Positions 17,114 through 26,638 of a DNA stretch of 64,000 nucleotides are shown here, one piece after another. This DNA is from Pseudomonas putida (lineage in GTDB: Bacteria > Pseudomonadota > Gammaproteobacteria > Pseudomonadales > Pseudomonadaceae), in contig NZ_JANHLK010000029.1 in NCBI RefSeq assembly GCF_028682635.1, forward strand, positions 1 through 64,000, in the 5' to 3' direction. The stretch's first letter is position 1. Each line of letters opens with the position of its first letter. A program made the position numbers and the translations under genes. The notes beneath the pieces were generated by a model. That model saw only the letters and a program-made list of their open reading frames with translations. It was not told the origin of the DNA and searched no databases.

Positions 17114-20100
17114 TTAGACTTTCTCCACGTTGACCAGGAATGACTTGGATTCCGGGGTCTGGGTGTTGCCATCGCCGAGGAACGGCACCAGGGTGTTGGT
17201 CAGGTAGCCGTGGCGCGTGAGCCCGGTGAAGCCCCAGTGCAACGGGATACCGATCTGGTGCACCACCTGGTTGTTGACCTGCAGCGGACGAATCCGCTTG
17301 GTCACCACCGCCACCGCTTCGATGAAGCCACGCTTGCTGCTGACCCGCACCCGGTCGCCGGCGACGATGCCTTTTTCCCTGGCCAGCACTTCGCCGATCT
17401 CGACGAACTGCTCGGGCTGGGTGATCGCGTTGAGCTTGCAGTGCTTGCTCCAGAAGTGGAAATGCTCGGTCAGCCGGTAGCTGGTGGCGGCGTACGGGTA
17501 GTCCTTGGCCACGCCCAGGGAATCCCAGACCGAATCGAAGATCCGCGCCGCCGGGTTGCTGGTGGCTTTCTTGTTCTGCGGGTGCAGCGGGTTGATGCCG
17601 ATCGGCGTCTCGAACGGCTCGTAGTGCTCGGGGAATGGGCCTTCGTTCATCTTGTCGACGGCGAAAAACCGCGCCACGCCTTCGGGGTTCATGATGAATG
17701 GATTCATCCCCGCTTCCGGCGCCACGTCAGCCTTGAAGTCCGGCACATCGGTGCCGGCCCAGGATTTGCCGTTCCACCACACCAGGCGCTTTTTCTCGTC
17801 CCAGGGCTTGCCTTGCGGGTCGGCCGAGGCGCGGTTATAGAGAATCCGCCGGTTCGCCGGCCAGGCCCAGGCCCAACCCTGGTGCTGGTGCATGCCATAG
17901 GGGTCGTTGTTGTCACGCCGGGCCATCTGATTGCCGGTTTCGGTCCAGCTGCCACAGAAAATCCAGCAACCGGACGCCGTGCCGCCGTCGTCCTTGAGCT
18001 GGCCGAACCCGGCCAGTTGCGTATTGCCCTTGATCAGCGCCCCCGTGGCGTCGGTAAAGTCGGTGACGGCGTAGCCGTTGACCTCCTTGGCCAGTTCTTC
18101 CGGTGACGGTTCGTCGGGCACCTTGTACGGCCACGACAGTTTCAGCAGCGGGTCGGGATAGGCCCCGCCATCGGCCTGATAGCGCTGGCGCAGGCGCAGG
18201 AACAGCTCGCTCATGATGCGGATGTCGGTGTACGACTCTCCGGGACCGTCGGCGCCCTTCCAGTGCCATTGCAGCCAGCGACTGCTGTTGACCAGCGAGC
18301 CGTCTTCCTCGGCAAAACAGGTGGTGGGCAGGCGAATCACTTCGGTCTGGATGTCGGCGCTGTTGACGTCGTTGTACGGCCCGACCTTTTGCCAGAACTC
18401 CGAGGTTTCGGTGGCCAGCGGATCCATCACCACCAGCCACTTGAGCTTGGCCAGCGCGGCCATCACGCGGTTCTTGTCCGGCAACGCCGCAATCGGGTTG
18501 AAGCCCTGGCACATGTAGCCGTTGACCTTGCCCTGGCCCATCAGGTCGAACACCTTGAGGATGTCGTAGTTGGGAATGTCCAGTTTCGGCAGATAGTCGT
18601 ACGCCCAGTTGTTTTCCAGTGTGGCATTGGCGCCGTACCAGGCTTTCATCAGGCTCACGTGGAATTTGCTGTAGTTCTGCCAGTAGGACAGTTGCCCGGG
18701 CCGCAGCGGTTTCTGCGTGCGCTTGAGGATGTAGGCGTTGTAGTCCTGCTCGGCATCGCCGGCCAGCGTGAGATAACCCGGCAGCGCGTTGGACAGCAGG
18801 CCCAGGTCGGTCAGGCCCTGGATATTGGAATGCCCGCGCAAGGCATTCACGCCCCCGCCCGGCATGCCGACATTGCCCAGCAACAGTTGCACCATCGCCG
18901 CGCTGCGGATGATCTGCGCGCCGATCGAGTGCTGGGTCCAACCCAGCGCATAGAGGATGGTCATGGTCTTGCCCGGCGTCGAGCAAGTGGCGATCTCCTC
19001 CCAGATTTTCTGCATCGCATCGACCGGCATGCCGCAAATCTGGCTCGCCAGTTCGATGTTGTAGCGGCTGTAATGCTGCTTCATCAGTTGATAGACGCAG
19101 CGCGGGTCCTGCAAGGTCGGGTCGACTTTGGCAAAACCGTCTTCACCGAGTTCATAGCCCCAGCCGGACTTGTCCGTGTACGTACGCTTGGCCGCGTCAT
19201 AGCCACTGAAAATCCCGTCCTCGAAGCCATAGCCGGCTTTGACGATGAACGATACGTCGGTGTAGTTGCGCACGTATTCGTGCTGGATCTTGTCCTCGGT
19301 CAACAGGTAATTGATCAACCCGCCCATGAAGGCGATGTCGGTACCGGTGCGGATCGGCGCGTAATAATCGGCCACCGAGGCGGTCCGGGTAAAACGCGGA
19401 TCGACCACGATCAGCCGCGCCTTGTTGTGCGCCTTGGCTTCGGTCACCCATTTGAAGCCACATGGGTGCGCTTCTGCTGCGTTGCCGCCCATCACCAGGA
19501 CCAGGTTCGCGTTGGCGATATCGGTCCAGTGGTTGGTCATGGCTCCACGGCCGTACGTCGGGGCAAGACTTGCCACCGTCGGGCCGTGTCAGACACGCGC
19601 CTGGTTATCGAACCCCAGCATGCCGAGGCTGCGCACCACCTTGTGGGTGATGTAGCCCGCTTCGTTGGACGCCGCCGATGCCGCGAGAAAACCCGTGGTG
19701 AGCCAGCGGTTGACCGTCTGGCCCTGGTCGTTCTTCTCGATGAAGTTGGCGTCGCGGTCGGCCTTCATCAGGTCGGCGACGCGATCGAGCGCTTCATCCC
19801 AGGAAATGCGCGTCCACTCACTGCTGCCGGGCTTGCGCACCTGCGGGTATTGCAGGCGGCCGGGGCTGTGAATGAAGTCGAGCAAACCTGCGCCTTTGGG
19901 GCACAGGGTGCCGCGGTTGACCGGGTGGTCGGCGTCGCCTTCGATATGGATGATGTTTTGCGCGACGTTCTTGGCAGTATCGCCCTGGCTGTACATGATC
20001 AACCCGCAACCGACCGAGCAATACGGGCAGGTGTTACGGGTTTCATGGGTGTGGGCGATCTTGAAGTGGCGCACCTGCTCGGCGAAGGCGGCAGTCGGGG

Positions 20101-20179
20101 CCATGCCCAACGCGCCCAGGCTCGAGCCTGCAAGGCCGATACCGGCGACCTTGAAGAACTGACGACGGCTGAGGTCCAT
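17114..20179 (-). CDS. fdoG: Formate dehydrogenase-O alpha subunit, selenoprotein
   Basis: 1021 residues including selenocysteine at position 197, encoded by the in-frame TGA at 19589-19591. The open frame continues without a break on both sides of it (...NQARV-Sec-HGPTVASL...). The Tat signal SRRQFFKVAG is at the N terminus. The [4Fe-4S] motif CPYCSVGCG...CPKG precedes the Mo-bisMGD domains. It oxidises formate in the periplasm, and electrons leave through FdoH and FdoI. The ATG at 20179 has AGGAG seven bases upstream. Standard gene finders split this gene into a 214-codon and an 820-codon piece; that split is an artefact. Sec position matches E. coli FdoG/FdnG (196) within one residue. Confidence 0.96.
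19546..19591 (-). promoter_or_regulatory. SECIS element of fdoG
   Basis: Directly after the UGA, a hairpin forms. The outer 7-bp stem is CACGGCC (19588-19582) with GGCCGTG (19552-19546). The inner stem includes GG/CC, a single bulged U at 19575, then GGCAA/TTGCC closing a GUC loop (19569-19567). The bulged U and apical GU are the features contacted by SelB in E. coli fdhF and fdnG. Confidence 0.93.
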
Positions 20180-20486
20180 CGTGCACTCCTGATCAGGTGG
20201 AAATCCGCTGCTTTGGCGGGTTTTTCTGGACAATCACGGTGGCGGCAGTCTGGCTACCGCCTCTTGAATTTTAGACAAGGCTGTCGAATTCACCATGAGA
20301 ACCGACCGTCGGGCGACGCGCCCCCTGTAGGAGCTGCCGAGTGCAACGAGGCTGCGATCTTTTGATTTTTTTAAAGCAAGATCAAAAGATCGCAGCCTGC
20401 GGCAGCTCCTACAGGTCCCGCTCGCTCCCACAGGGATTGGCGCTTATCATGGCCACCATGATTAACCGGCCTTTACGAGACTGCGC
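20180..20486. other. Divergent intergenic region fdoG / C-S lyase
   Basis: About 300 bases hold the fdoG ribosome binding site and, mostly, an inverted REP pair (20324-20415). I see no convincing FNR/Anr box or sigma-54 promoter. Confidence 0.6.
20324..20415. repeat. REP pair, class C (GGCTGCGATCTTTTGAT type)
   Basis: Two REP sequences face each other: CCTGTAGGAGCTGCCG...GGCTGCGATCTTTTGAT and the inverse ending GGCAGCTCCTACAGG, separated by a short A/T spacer. The class recurs at 63931. It may act as a bidirectional transcription barrier between divergent genes. Confidence 0.85.
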
Positions 20487-21641
20487 ATGACTTTCGATTT
20501 TGATCAGGTGTTCGATCGCCACGACACTGGCAGCACCAAATGGAGCCGCTATCCGGCCGACGTGCTGCCGATGTGGGTCGCCGACATGGATTTCGCCGCG
20601 CCGCCGGTGATCGTCCAGGCCCTGCAAAAGCGCCTGGAACACCCGCTGCTCGGCTACAGCATGGCCAAGGACGATTTGCGCGAAGCCATCGTGGCCGATT
20701 TGTGGAACAAGTACGCCTGGCGTGTCGAGCCGCAGGAGCTGATCTTCCTGCCGGGCGTCGAGTCGGGCTTCAACATGGCGCTCAAGGCGCTGGTACAGCC
20801 GGCACAGAACGTGGTCGTGCAAGTGCCGAACTACCCGCCCCTGCGTCACGCGCCAGGCCATTGGGGCCTGAACAAGGTCGAACTGACCTTCAACCCGCAG
20901 CCGGACGGCACCTACGCCACGCCACTGTCGACCTTGAACGAGTCCCTGCAAGGCGGCGGCGCGCTGCTGCTGAGCAACCCGCACAACCCGTTGGGCAAAA
21001 CGTTCGGCCGCGAAGAACTGCTGGCCATTGCGGACATCTGCCTGGCCAACGAGGCCTGGATCATTTCCGACGAGATCCACGCCGAACTGTGCTTCGACGG
21101 CCGCCAGCACCTGCCGATGGCGTCCCTGAGCCCGCAAATCGCCCAGCGCACCATCACGTTGATGTCGGCCAGCAAGGCCTACAACATCGCCGGCATGAAG
21201 ACCTCGTTCATGATCATCCAGGACCGCCACCTGCGCGAGAAGGTCAATCATGCCCGCTGCGGCATGGTCGACAGCGTCAACCCGCTGGGCATGGAAGCCA
21301 CCCGCGTCGCCTACAGCGAAGCCGCGCCGTGGCTCGCCGCATTGAAAGACTACCTGCAAGCCAACCGCGATTACCTGGTCGACGCCGTGCGCAGCCGTTT
21401 GCCGGGCATCACCCTGAACGTGCCGCAAAGCACTTACCTGGCCTGGCTCGATTGCTCAGCGCTGGGGCTGGATAACCCGCAACAGTTCTTCCTCGAACAG
21501 GCCAAGGTCGGTCTGAGCCCCGGCCTGGATTTCGGCGATGACTGCAAACAGTTCGTGCGCCTGAACTTCGGCTGCCCGCGGTCATTGCTGGAAGAAGGGA
21601 TTGCGCGGATGGAGCGTAGTTTGCGGCATCGTAACGCTTGA
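20487..21641 (+). CDS. PatB/MalY-type PLP-dependent C-S beta-lyase
   Basis: 384 residues, class I/II aminotransferase fold. The PLP lysine is in SASKAYNIAGMK. The N-terminal MWVADMDFAAPPVI motif is characteristic of the MalY/PatB cystathionine beta-lyase subgroup, as is NPHNPLGKTF. It should split cysteine S-conjugates or cystathionine to pyruvate, ammonia and a thiol. The start ATG at 20487 gives the normal family N terminus, but the ribosome binding site is weak. It is adjacent to the selenium operon; a role with seleno-amino acids is possible but unsupported. Confidence 0.85.
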   Translation: MTFDFDQVFDRHDTGSTKWSRYPADVLPMWVADMDFAAPPVIVQALQKRLEHPLLGYSMAKDDLREAIVADLWNKYAWRVEPQELIFLPGVESGFNMALKALVQPAQNVVVQVPNYPPLRHAPGHWGLNKVELTFNPQPDGTYATPLSTLNESLQGGGALLLSNPHNPLGKTFGREELLAIADICLANEAWIISDEIHAELCFDGRQHLPMASLSPQIAQRTITLMSASKAYNIAGMKTSFMIIQDRHLREKVNHARCGMVDSVNPLGMEATRVAYSEAAPWLAALKDYLQANRDYLVDAVRSRLPGITLNVPQSTYLAWLDCSALGLDNPQQFFLEQAKVGLSPGLDFGDDCKQFVRLNFGCPRSLLEEGIARMERSLRHRNA

Positions 21642-21655
21642 TCCTGTCATGTCCG

Positions 21656-21684
21656 GTAGGAGCCAGACTGGCTCCTACAGTTTT
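21656..21684. terminator. Hairpin between convergent genes
   Basis: A perfect 10-bp stem GTAGGAGCCA/TGGCTCCTAC with a GAC loop is followed by AGTTTTT on the plus strand. It terminates the lyase gene; the MFS stop codon lies within the hairpin. It looks derived from a REP. Confidence 0.75.
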
Positions 21685-22907
21685 TGAGCTCGCCTTGGCA
21701 TGACCGTAAAAGCCGCCAGCACAATCAACAGTGTTCCTACGGCACTGACGATTGCCGTGAGGGAAAGGGTCTGGGAGTAACCCACCAGCCCGCCGACGAC
21801 TCCGCTTCCTAGATAAATGAAGGGGTGCAGTCCACTGGTAAAGAACGTATCGACCGCCACCACTTTGCCGAGGTCCTTCTCGGGAGAAAGTGTCTGCATC
21901 GCGGTGGCCCATCCCGTCAACCAGGCCGCTTCGACGATGCCCACGAAGGTCGCCCCCAGTATCGCCATCCAGAACGAGCTTCCCATGCCGAGAAGCGCCA
22001 TCGCGCCAGCCAGCAGCAAGCCGCAGGCCACGGCAAGACTGATCAGTCGCTCATGGCCGCAAGCGAGAACCGTGATGACAGATCCAATGCACGCACCGAA
22101 TCCCGATGCGGCCAGACACAGTCCCCACATTTCCTGACTGAAGCGATCGCTGATGGCATAGGGAGCGACGACCAGAAAAATCGGAAAGCACAATACGTTC
22201 ACCACCAGCGTGGCTGCAAAACCCAGCGAGAGCATGGAATTGCCGGTAATAACGCTAATGCCGCTGACCGCTTCTCGGATCGAGATCCCCTCCTCGCACT
22301 CACGTCGCTCTATATCGGGCAACTTCGCCGTATAAACGGCAGCGCAAAAGAACGTCAGACCATCGATCAAGATGCCCCAGACCGGGTCCCAGAAAATGAT
22401 GAACACGCCCAGCGTCGCGGGAAACAGCACAGCAACCAGGTTATCGACAAAGTTCATCGCACCATTGCCGGCAACCAGTGCTTGCTTGGGCAGCAAATTG
22501 ACGAGCAGTACCTGGGCACACGGACGGGATACCCCGATGCCGATGCCAAAGATCAGATAGGCAAAGATCAGGCACCACCAAGGCGCACCGCAGAAGATCA
22601 GCGCCACGGCGGTGAGCTGCGCAATACCCCGAGCCATATCGGTGTAAATCAGCACCTGTTTCGCCGACTGTCGATCCGCCAGCAAACCTCCGGCCAAGGC
22701 CCCCATCACGGTACCTACCCCGACTGCCGCCATGACAAAACCGAACACGTCCGCTGCGAATCCACTTCGAATAAGGGCTATCGGCAACGCGGCCAGGCAA
22801 ATTGCGTCACCGGCCATCGAGAGGCTTTGCCCGATGAGCAAATTGCGAAAAGATGAGACGTTCAGCGCTTCGGTATACGGTGAAAAGCGATCGACAATAG
22901 AGATCAT
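21675..22907 (-). CDS. MFS transporter
   Basis: 410 residues with about 12 hydrophobic segments; N-terminal SSFRNLLIGQSLSMAGDAICLAALP and the loop GGLLADRQSAKQVLIYTD match the MFS_3 / EntS-like exporter branch. The ATG at 22907 gives MISIVDRFSPYTEALN and has GGACGA upstream; the longer frame to 22994 has no transporter character. The substrate is unknown. It is divergent from the efe iron operon and shares its upstream region, so iron-linked regulation is conceivable. Confidence 0.82.
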   Translation of the reverse strand: MISIVDRFSPYTEALNVSSFRNLLIGQSLSMAGDAICLAALPIALIRSGFAADVFGFVMAAVGVGTVMGALAGGLLADRQSAKQVLIYTDMARGIAQLTAVALIFCGAPWWCLIFAYLIFGIGIGVSRPCAQVLLVNLLPKQALVAGNGAMNFVDNLVAVLFPATLGVFIIFWDPVWGILIDGLTFFCAAVYTAKLPDIERRECEEGISIREAVSGISVITGNSMLSLGFAATLVVNVLCFPIFLVVAPYAISDRFSQEMWGLCLAASGFGACIGSVITVLACGHERLISLAVACGLLLAGAMALLGMGSSFWMAILGATFVGIVEAAWLTGWATAMQTLSPEKDLGKVVAVDTFFTSGLHPFIYLGSGVVGGLVGYSQTLSLTAIVSAVGTLLIVLAAFTVMPRRAQKL

Positions 22908-23081
22908 GAGTAATCGTCCATGAGGCCCATGCTTGCGTCCTGATTTAAGTGCGTAGCGAGTTTGCCAGCGAAGGCGTCCTGAAGCCGGATGCAATATCCA
23001 GCGGCCCCATCGCCAGCAAGACGGCTAACATCTTAACGATTGTTCAGCTTAGGTTCAGGTAACTGTCAATCACTCCCATAT

Positions 23082-23100
23082 GGGAATGAGTGTCATTATG
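23082..23100 (+). promoter_or_regulatory. Candidate Fur box before efeU
   Basis: GGGAATGAGTGTCATTATG matches the 19-bp Fur consensus at 13 positions. It lies 40 bases before the efeU start, where a promoter would be expected. A near-perfect palindrome CACTCCCATATGGGAATG (23071-23088) overlaps it. Confidence 0.6.
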
Positions 23101-23139
23101 TTACAACTTAGCACCCTATCTAATTCCTCACGGTGCTGA

Positions 23140-23985
23140 ATGCTCGTTCCTTTCCTGATCATGCTGCGCGAAGGCATTGAAGCCGCGTTGATCGTTGGCA
23201 TTATCGCCAGTTATCTCAAGCAGACCGGCCGCGGCCAATGGATGCCCGCGGTGTGGGTCGGGGTGTTCCTCGCCGCCGCCCTCGCGCTGTTGGTGGGCGG
23301 TGGCCTGGAGTTGGTCAGCGCCGAGTTTCCGCAGAAGCAGCAGGAGCTGTTTGAGGGTCTGGTCGGCTTGGTAGCGGTCGGCATTCTCAGTTCCATGGTG
23401 TTCTGGATGCGCAAAGTGGCGCGTTCGATCAAGCACTCGCTGCACGTTTCCCTCGATCACGCGTTGGCCGGCACCCGGAACCAGGTGTTCGCGCTGATCG
23501 CCATGGTGTTTTTCGCCGTGGCCCGCGAAGGCCTGGAGACGGTGTTTTTCCTGCTCGCGGTGTTCCAGCAAAGCGAAGGCCCGGCGGCCCCCTTGGGCGC
23601 CCTGCTCGGCCTGGTGCTGGCCATCGTCGTCGGTTTCCTGATCTACAGCGGCAGCATGCGCCTCAATCTCGGCGCGTTTTTCCGCTGGACCGGGCTGTTC
23701 ATCCTCGTGGTGGCGGCGGGAATCCTGGCCAACTCGGTGCAGGCGCTGCATGAGGCCGGGATCTGGAATCACTGGCAGACCGTGCTCTTCGATTTCAGCA
23801 CCTCGCTGCCGATGGACGGCCCACTGGGTTCGGTGCTGGCCGGGATGTTCGGTTACCAGGACGCCCCGACCGTCAGCACCCTCGGGGCCTATCTGATTTA
23901 TCTGCTGGTGGCGGCGGTCATGTTCTTCATCCCTGCACCGCGCCCCAGTAGGAGCGAGCTTGCTCGCGATGGTCGTGAACGATAA
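23140..23985 (+). CDS. efeU: FTR1-family ferrous/ferric iron permease
   Basis: 281 residues with about seven transmembrane helices and two iron-binding motifs, REGIE (about 11-15) and REGLE (about 127-131), characteristic of the oxidase-dependent iron transporters. With EfeO and EfeB it should import ferrous iron, especially under acidic or low-iron conditions. The last 13 residues (PSRSELARDGRER) are encoded by a REP element that begins at 23948, so the native terminus has been replaced or extended by repeat sequence. The ribosome binding site is weak. Confidence 0.92.
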   Translation: MLVPFLIMLREGIEAALIVGIIASYLKQTGRGQWMPAVWVGVFLAAALALLVGGGLELVSAEFPQKQQELFEGLVGLVAVGILSSMVFWMRKVARSIKHSLHVSLDHALAGTRNQVFALIAMVFFAVAREGLETVFFLLAVFQQSEGPAAPLGALLGLVLAIVVGFLIYSGSMRLNLGAFFRWTGLFILVVAAGILANSVQALHEAGIWNHWQTVLFDFSTSLPMDGPLGSVLAGMFGYQDAPTVSTLGAYLIYLLVAAVMFFIPAPRPSRSELARDGRER

Positions 23986-24047
23986 CGCGCCAAACCAGAT
24001 TTCCAGCGGCGCCCAATGGTTTTTCGCGAGCAAGCTCGCTCCTACAG
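23948..24047. repeat. REP pair (REPIN-like), class B
   Basis: GTAGGAGCGAGCTTGCTCGC and its inverse enclose a 100-bp unit, with internal GTGAACGATAACGCG also present in the units at 30265 and 59789. It overlaps the 3' end of efeU and lies inside the efe operon. Confidence 0.9.
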
Positions 24048-24088
24048 GGTTAGTCCATTCCCCCCGCTTCCAGTCAGTAAGGGCAACC

Positions 24089-25294
24089 ATGCCAGATCAA
24101 ACTCCACCTCAGGTCTCCCCACCCCGAGCCTTGCGCTGGGCGGTGGCCGGTTCGGTGATCGTGATGATCGCCGCCGGCGGCCTGTTCTACTATGCCGCGC
24201 AATTGGCCGCGGCCAAGCGCGAACGCCAGGCCAACCATGACCAGGTGCTGGTGACCATTGCCGGCCACAGCTGCGAGCCGAACGCCCTGACGGTGCCGGC
24301 CGGGCGTTCCAGTTTTCGCATCGTCAACCGCTCCGATCGCGCGGTCGAATGGGAAATCCTCGACGGTGTGCTGGTGATCGAGGAACGGGAAAACATCGCG
24401 CCGGGACTGAGCCAGGTGATCAACGCCAACCTGCTGCCCGGCGATTACACCATCACTTGCGGCCTGCTGAGCAACCCGCGCGGCACGCTGCACGTTACCC
24501 CGACGGCGGCGTCGGAAGCCGCCGCCAAGGCCGGGCCTGCCTTACTGGCGTTTGTCGGGCCGCTGTCGGAGTACCGCGTGTACCTGAGCAGTCAGGGTAC
24601 GGCGCTGATCAAGGCCGTCGCGGCGCTGGAGCAAGCCATTGGGGCCGGCGACCTCGAACAGGCGCAGGCGCTGTACCTGCCCGCGCGCGCTGCATATCAG
24701 AGACTGGCGCCCGCCGCTCAACGCCTGGGGCAATTGGACAACGCGATCAATGCCCGTGCGGACTACTTCGAAAAGCGCGAACAGGATCCGGGTTTCGTGG
24801 GCTTCCATCGCCTCGAATATGCGTTGTTCGAGCAACGCAACCTCGACGGCCTGGCACCGTTTGCCCAACGCCTGCTGACAGACGTCACGGCGCTCAAGCA
24901 ACAGTTGCTGGCCCAGTCCCTGGCGCCGGAGCAACTGGTGAGCATCGCGGTGCGCAATCTCGACAACATCGCACAGGTAGGCGCCAGCACGGGCGAAGAG
25001 GAGCGCTACAGCCACAGCGACCTCAACGGCTTCGCCGGCAACCTGGACGCCAGCCGCAAGGTGGTCGAGCTGCTGCGCCCATTGCTGGGCAAATCCGCCG
25101 CGCCACTGCTGGCAAACATCGACACGGCCCTGGCCGACTTCGATGGCGAACTCAACGGCTTCAAGGTCGGCGACGGTTATGCCAGCTACGACAGCGTCAG
25201 CGCCGAACAACGCCAACAGATCGCCGACAAGGCCAAGGCACTGGCCGCCGCACTCGATGCCATAGACCCCGCCCTTGGCCTTTCCGGCCTGTAA
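24089..25294 (+). CDS. efeO: EfeO: cupredoxin plus M75 (imelysin-like) iron-binding protein
   Basis: 401 residues. An N-terminal membrane anchor or signal (about 14-38) is followed by a cupredoxin-like domain (about 45-140). The M75 domain with the metal motif GFHRLE and the GEEERYSHSDLNGF block occupies about 155-395. It is thought to bind periplasmic iron and deliver it to EfeU. The ATG at 24089 with AAGGG is preferred; the open frame upstream to 23960 only reads the REP. Downstream are efeB and a second, cupredoxin-less homologue. Confidence 0.9.
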   Translation: MPDQTPPQVSPPRALRWAVAGSVIVMIAAGGLFYYAAQLAAAKRERQANHDQVLVTIAGHSCEPNALTVPAGRSSFRIVNRSDRAVEWEILDGVLVIEERENIAPGLSQVINANLLPGDYTITCGLLSNPRGTLHVTPTAASEAAAKAGPALLAFVGPLSEYRVYLSSQGTALIKAVAALEQAIGAGDLEQAQALYLPARAAYQRLAPAAQRLGQLDNAINARADYFEKREQDPGFVGFHRLEYALFEQRNLDGLAPFAQRLLTDVTALKQQLLAQSLAPEQLVSIAVRNLDNIAQVGASTGEEERYSHSDLNGFAGNLDASRKVVELLRPLLGKSAAPLLANIDTALADFDGELNGFKVGDGYASYDSVSAEQRQQIADKAKALAAALDAIDPALGLSGL

Positions 25295-25312
25295 GCAGAA
25301 GACGACTTTCAG

Positions 25313-26611
25313 ATGAACGATTCAGAGCAATTCAACCTTCAGCGCCGCCGGGTCCTGATGGGCATGGGCGCCGCCGGTGTCGCACTGGCAGGTGGAGCCT
25401 TGAGCTGCCCGGCCATGGCCGCCAGCCCCGCGCAAGTGACCGAGGCGCCCAGCAGCGAGCGCACCCATGACCGCCATGATTTCCATGGCAAACACCAGAG
25501 CGGCATCATCACCCCACGCCCGGCGTCCGGCATGCTGGTGGCCTTTGATGTGCTGGCCAGCGATCGCGATGACCTGGAGCGGCTGTTTCGCACCCTGAAT
25601 CAACGCATTGCGTTTTTGATGAAGGGCGGCCCGGTGGCCCAGGTCGATCCGAAACTGCCCCCGGTGGATTCGGGGATTCTCGGGCCGGTGGTCACGCCGG
25701 ATAACCTGACCATCACCGTGTCTGTGGGCGCATCGCTGTTCGACGAGCGTTTCGGCCTGAGCGACGTCAAGCCCAAGCGTTTGATCCGGATGGTCGGCTT
25801 CCCCAACGATGCGCTGGAAGCCGATTGCTGCCACGGCGACCTGAGCGTCCAGTTCTGCGCCAACACCGCCGATACCAACATCCACGCCCTGCGCGACATC
25901 GTGAAGAATCTGCCGGACTTGCTCCTGGTGCGCTGGAAGCAGGAAGGCAGCGTGCCGCCCCAGGCCCCGGCCAAACCGGGTATGCCGGCACAGAGCGCGC
26001 GCAACTTCCTGGGTTTTCGCGACGGCTCGGCCAACCCCGATTCCAACAATGCCCAAGCCATGGACCGCATCGTCTGGGTTCAGCCCGGCAGCGACGAGCC
26101 GGCCTGGGCGGCCAATGGCAGCTATCAGGCGGTGCGGATTATCCGCAACTTCGTCGAGCGCTGGGACCGTACGCCGCTGCAGGAACAGGAAAGCATTCTG
26201 GGCCGGGTCAAGGCCAGCGGTGCGCCCATGGGCGGCCAGCATGAATCGCAAGTCCCCGACTATGGCAAGGACCCCCAAGGCAAGCTGACCCGGCTCGACG
26301 CGCATATCCGCCTGGCCAACCCGCGCACCGCCGCGACCCAGGCCAACCTGATCCTGCGCCGGCCCTTCAACTATTCCAACGGTGTAAACAAGAACGGCCA
26401 ACTCGACATGGGTCTGCTCTTCATCTGTTACCAGGCCGATCTGGAGAAAGGCTTCATTGCCGTGCAAACCCGACTCAACGGCGAACCGCTGGAGGAATAC
26501 CTCAAGCCAGTCGGCGGCGGGTACTTCTTCACCCTGCCGGGTGTCACCGGTGACCAGGATTTCCTGGGCCGCTCGCTGCTTGAAGCCACACAAGCCAAAA
26601 CAACAATCTGA
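25313..26611 (+). CDS. efeB: Dyp-type haem peroxidase EfeB (deferrochelatase)
   Basis: 432 residues with a twin-arginine signal (QRRRVLMGMGAAGVALAGGA, cleavage near AMA-A). The Dyp-family motif NFLGFRDGSANP carries the catalytic Asp, and a conserved histidine for haem is expected in the C-terminal domain. It is exported by Tat and is proposed to oxidise Fe(II) or extract iron from haem. It lies 18 bases after efeO in the same operon. Confidence 0.92.
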   Translation: MNDSEQFNLQRRRVLMGMGAAGVALAGGALSCPAMAASPAQVTEAPSSERTHDRHDFHGKHQSGIITPRPASGMLVAFDVLASDRDDLERLFRTLNQRIAFLMKGGPVAQVDPKLPPVDSGILGPVVTPDNLTITVSVGASLFDERFGLSDVKPKRLIRMVGFPNDALEADCCHGDLSVQFCANTADTNIHALRDIVKNLPDLLLVRWKQEGSVPPQAPAKPGMPAQSARNFLGFRDGSANPDSNNAQAMDRIVWVQPGSDEPAWAANGSYQAVRIIRNFVERWDRTPLQEQESILGRVKASGAPMGGQHESQVPDYGKDPQGKLTRLDAHIRLANPRTAATQANLILRRPFNYSNGVNKNGQLDMGLLFICYQADLEKGFIAVQTRLNGEPLEEYLKPVGGGYFFTLPGVTGDQDFLGRSLLEATQAKTTI

Positions 26612-26638
26612 CCACCACAACCCTGACGGAACCGCCCC

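Noticed and set aside
19577..19591. Apparent frameshift or stop splitting fdoG into two genes
   Set aside because: The TGA is in frame, at the known Sec position and followed by a SECIS hairpin, with selA, selB and tRNA-Sec in the same operon. It is a selenocysteine codon.
20180..20300. FNR/Anr box before fdoG
   Set aside because: I found no TTGAT-N4-ATCAA-like sequence; regulation by oxygen cannot be claimed.
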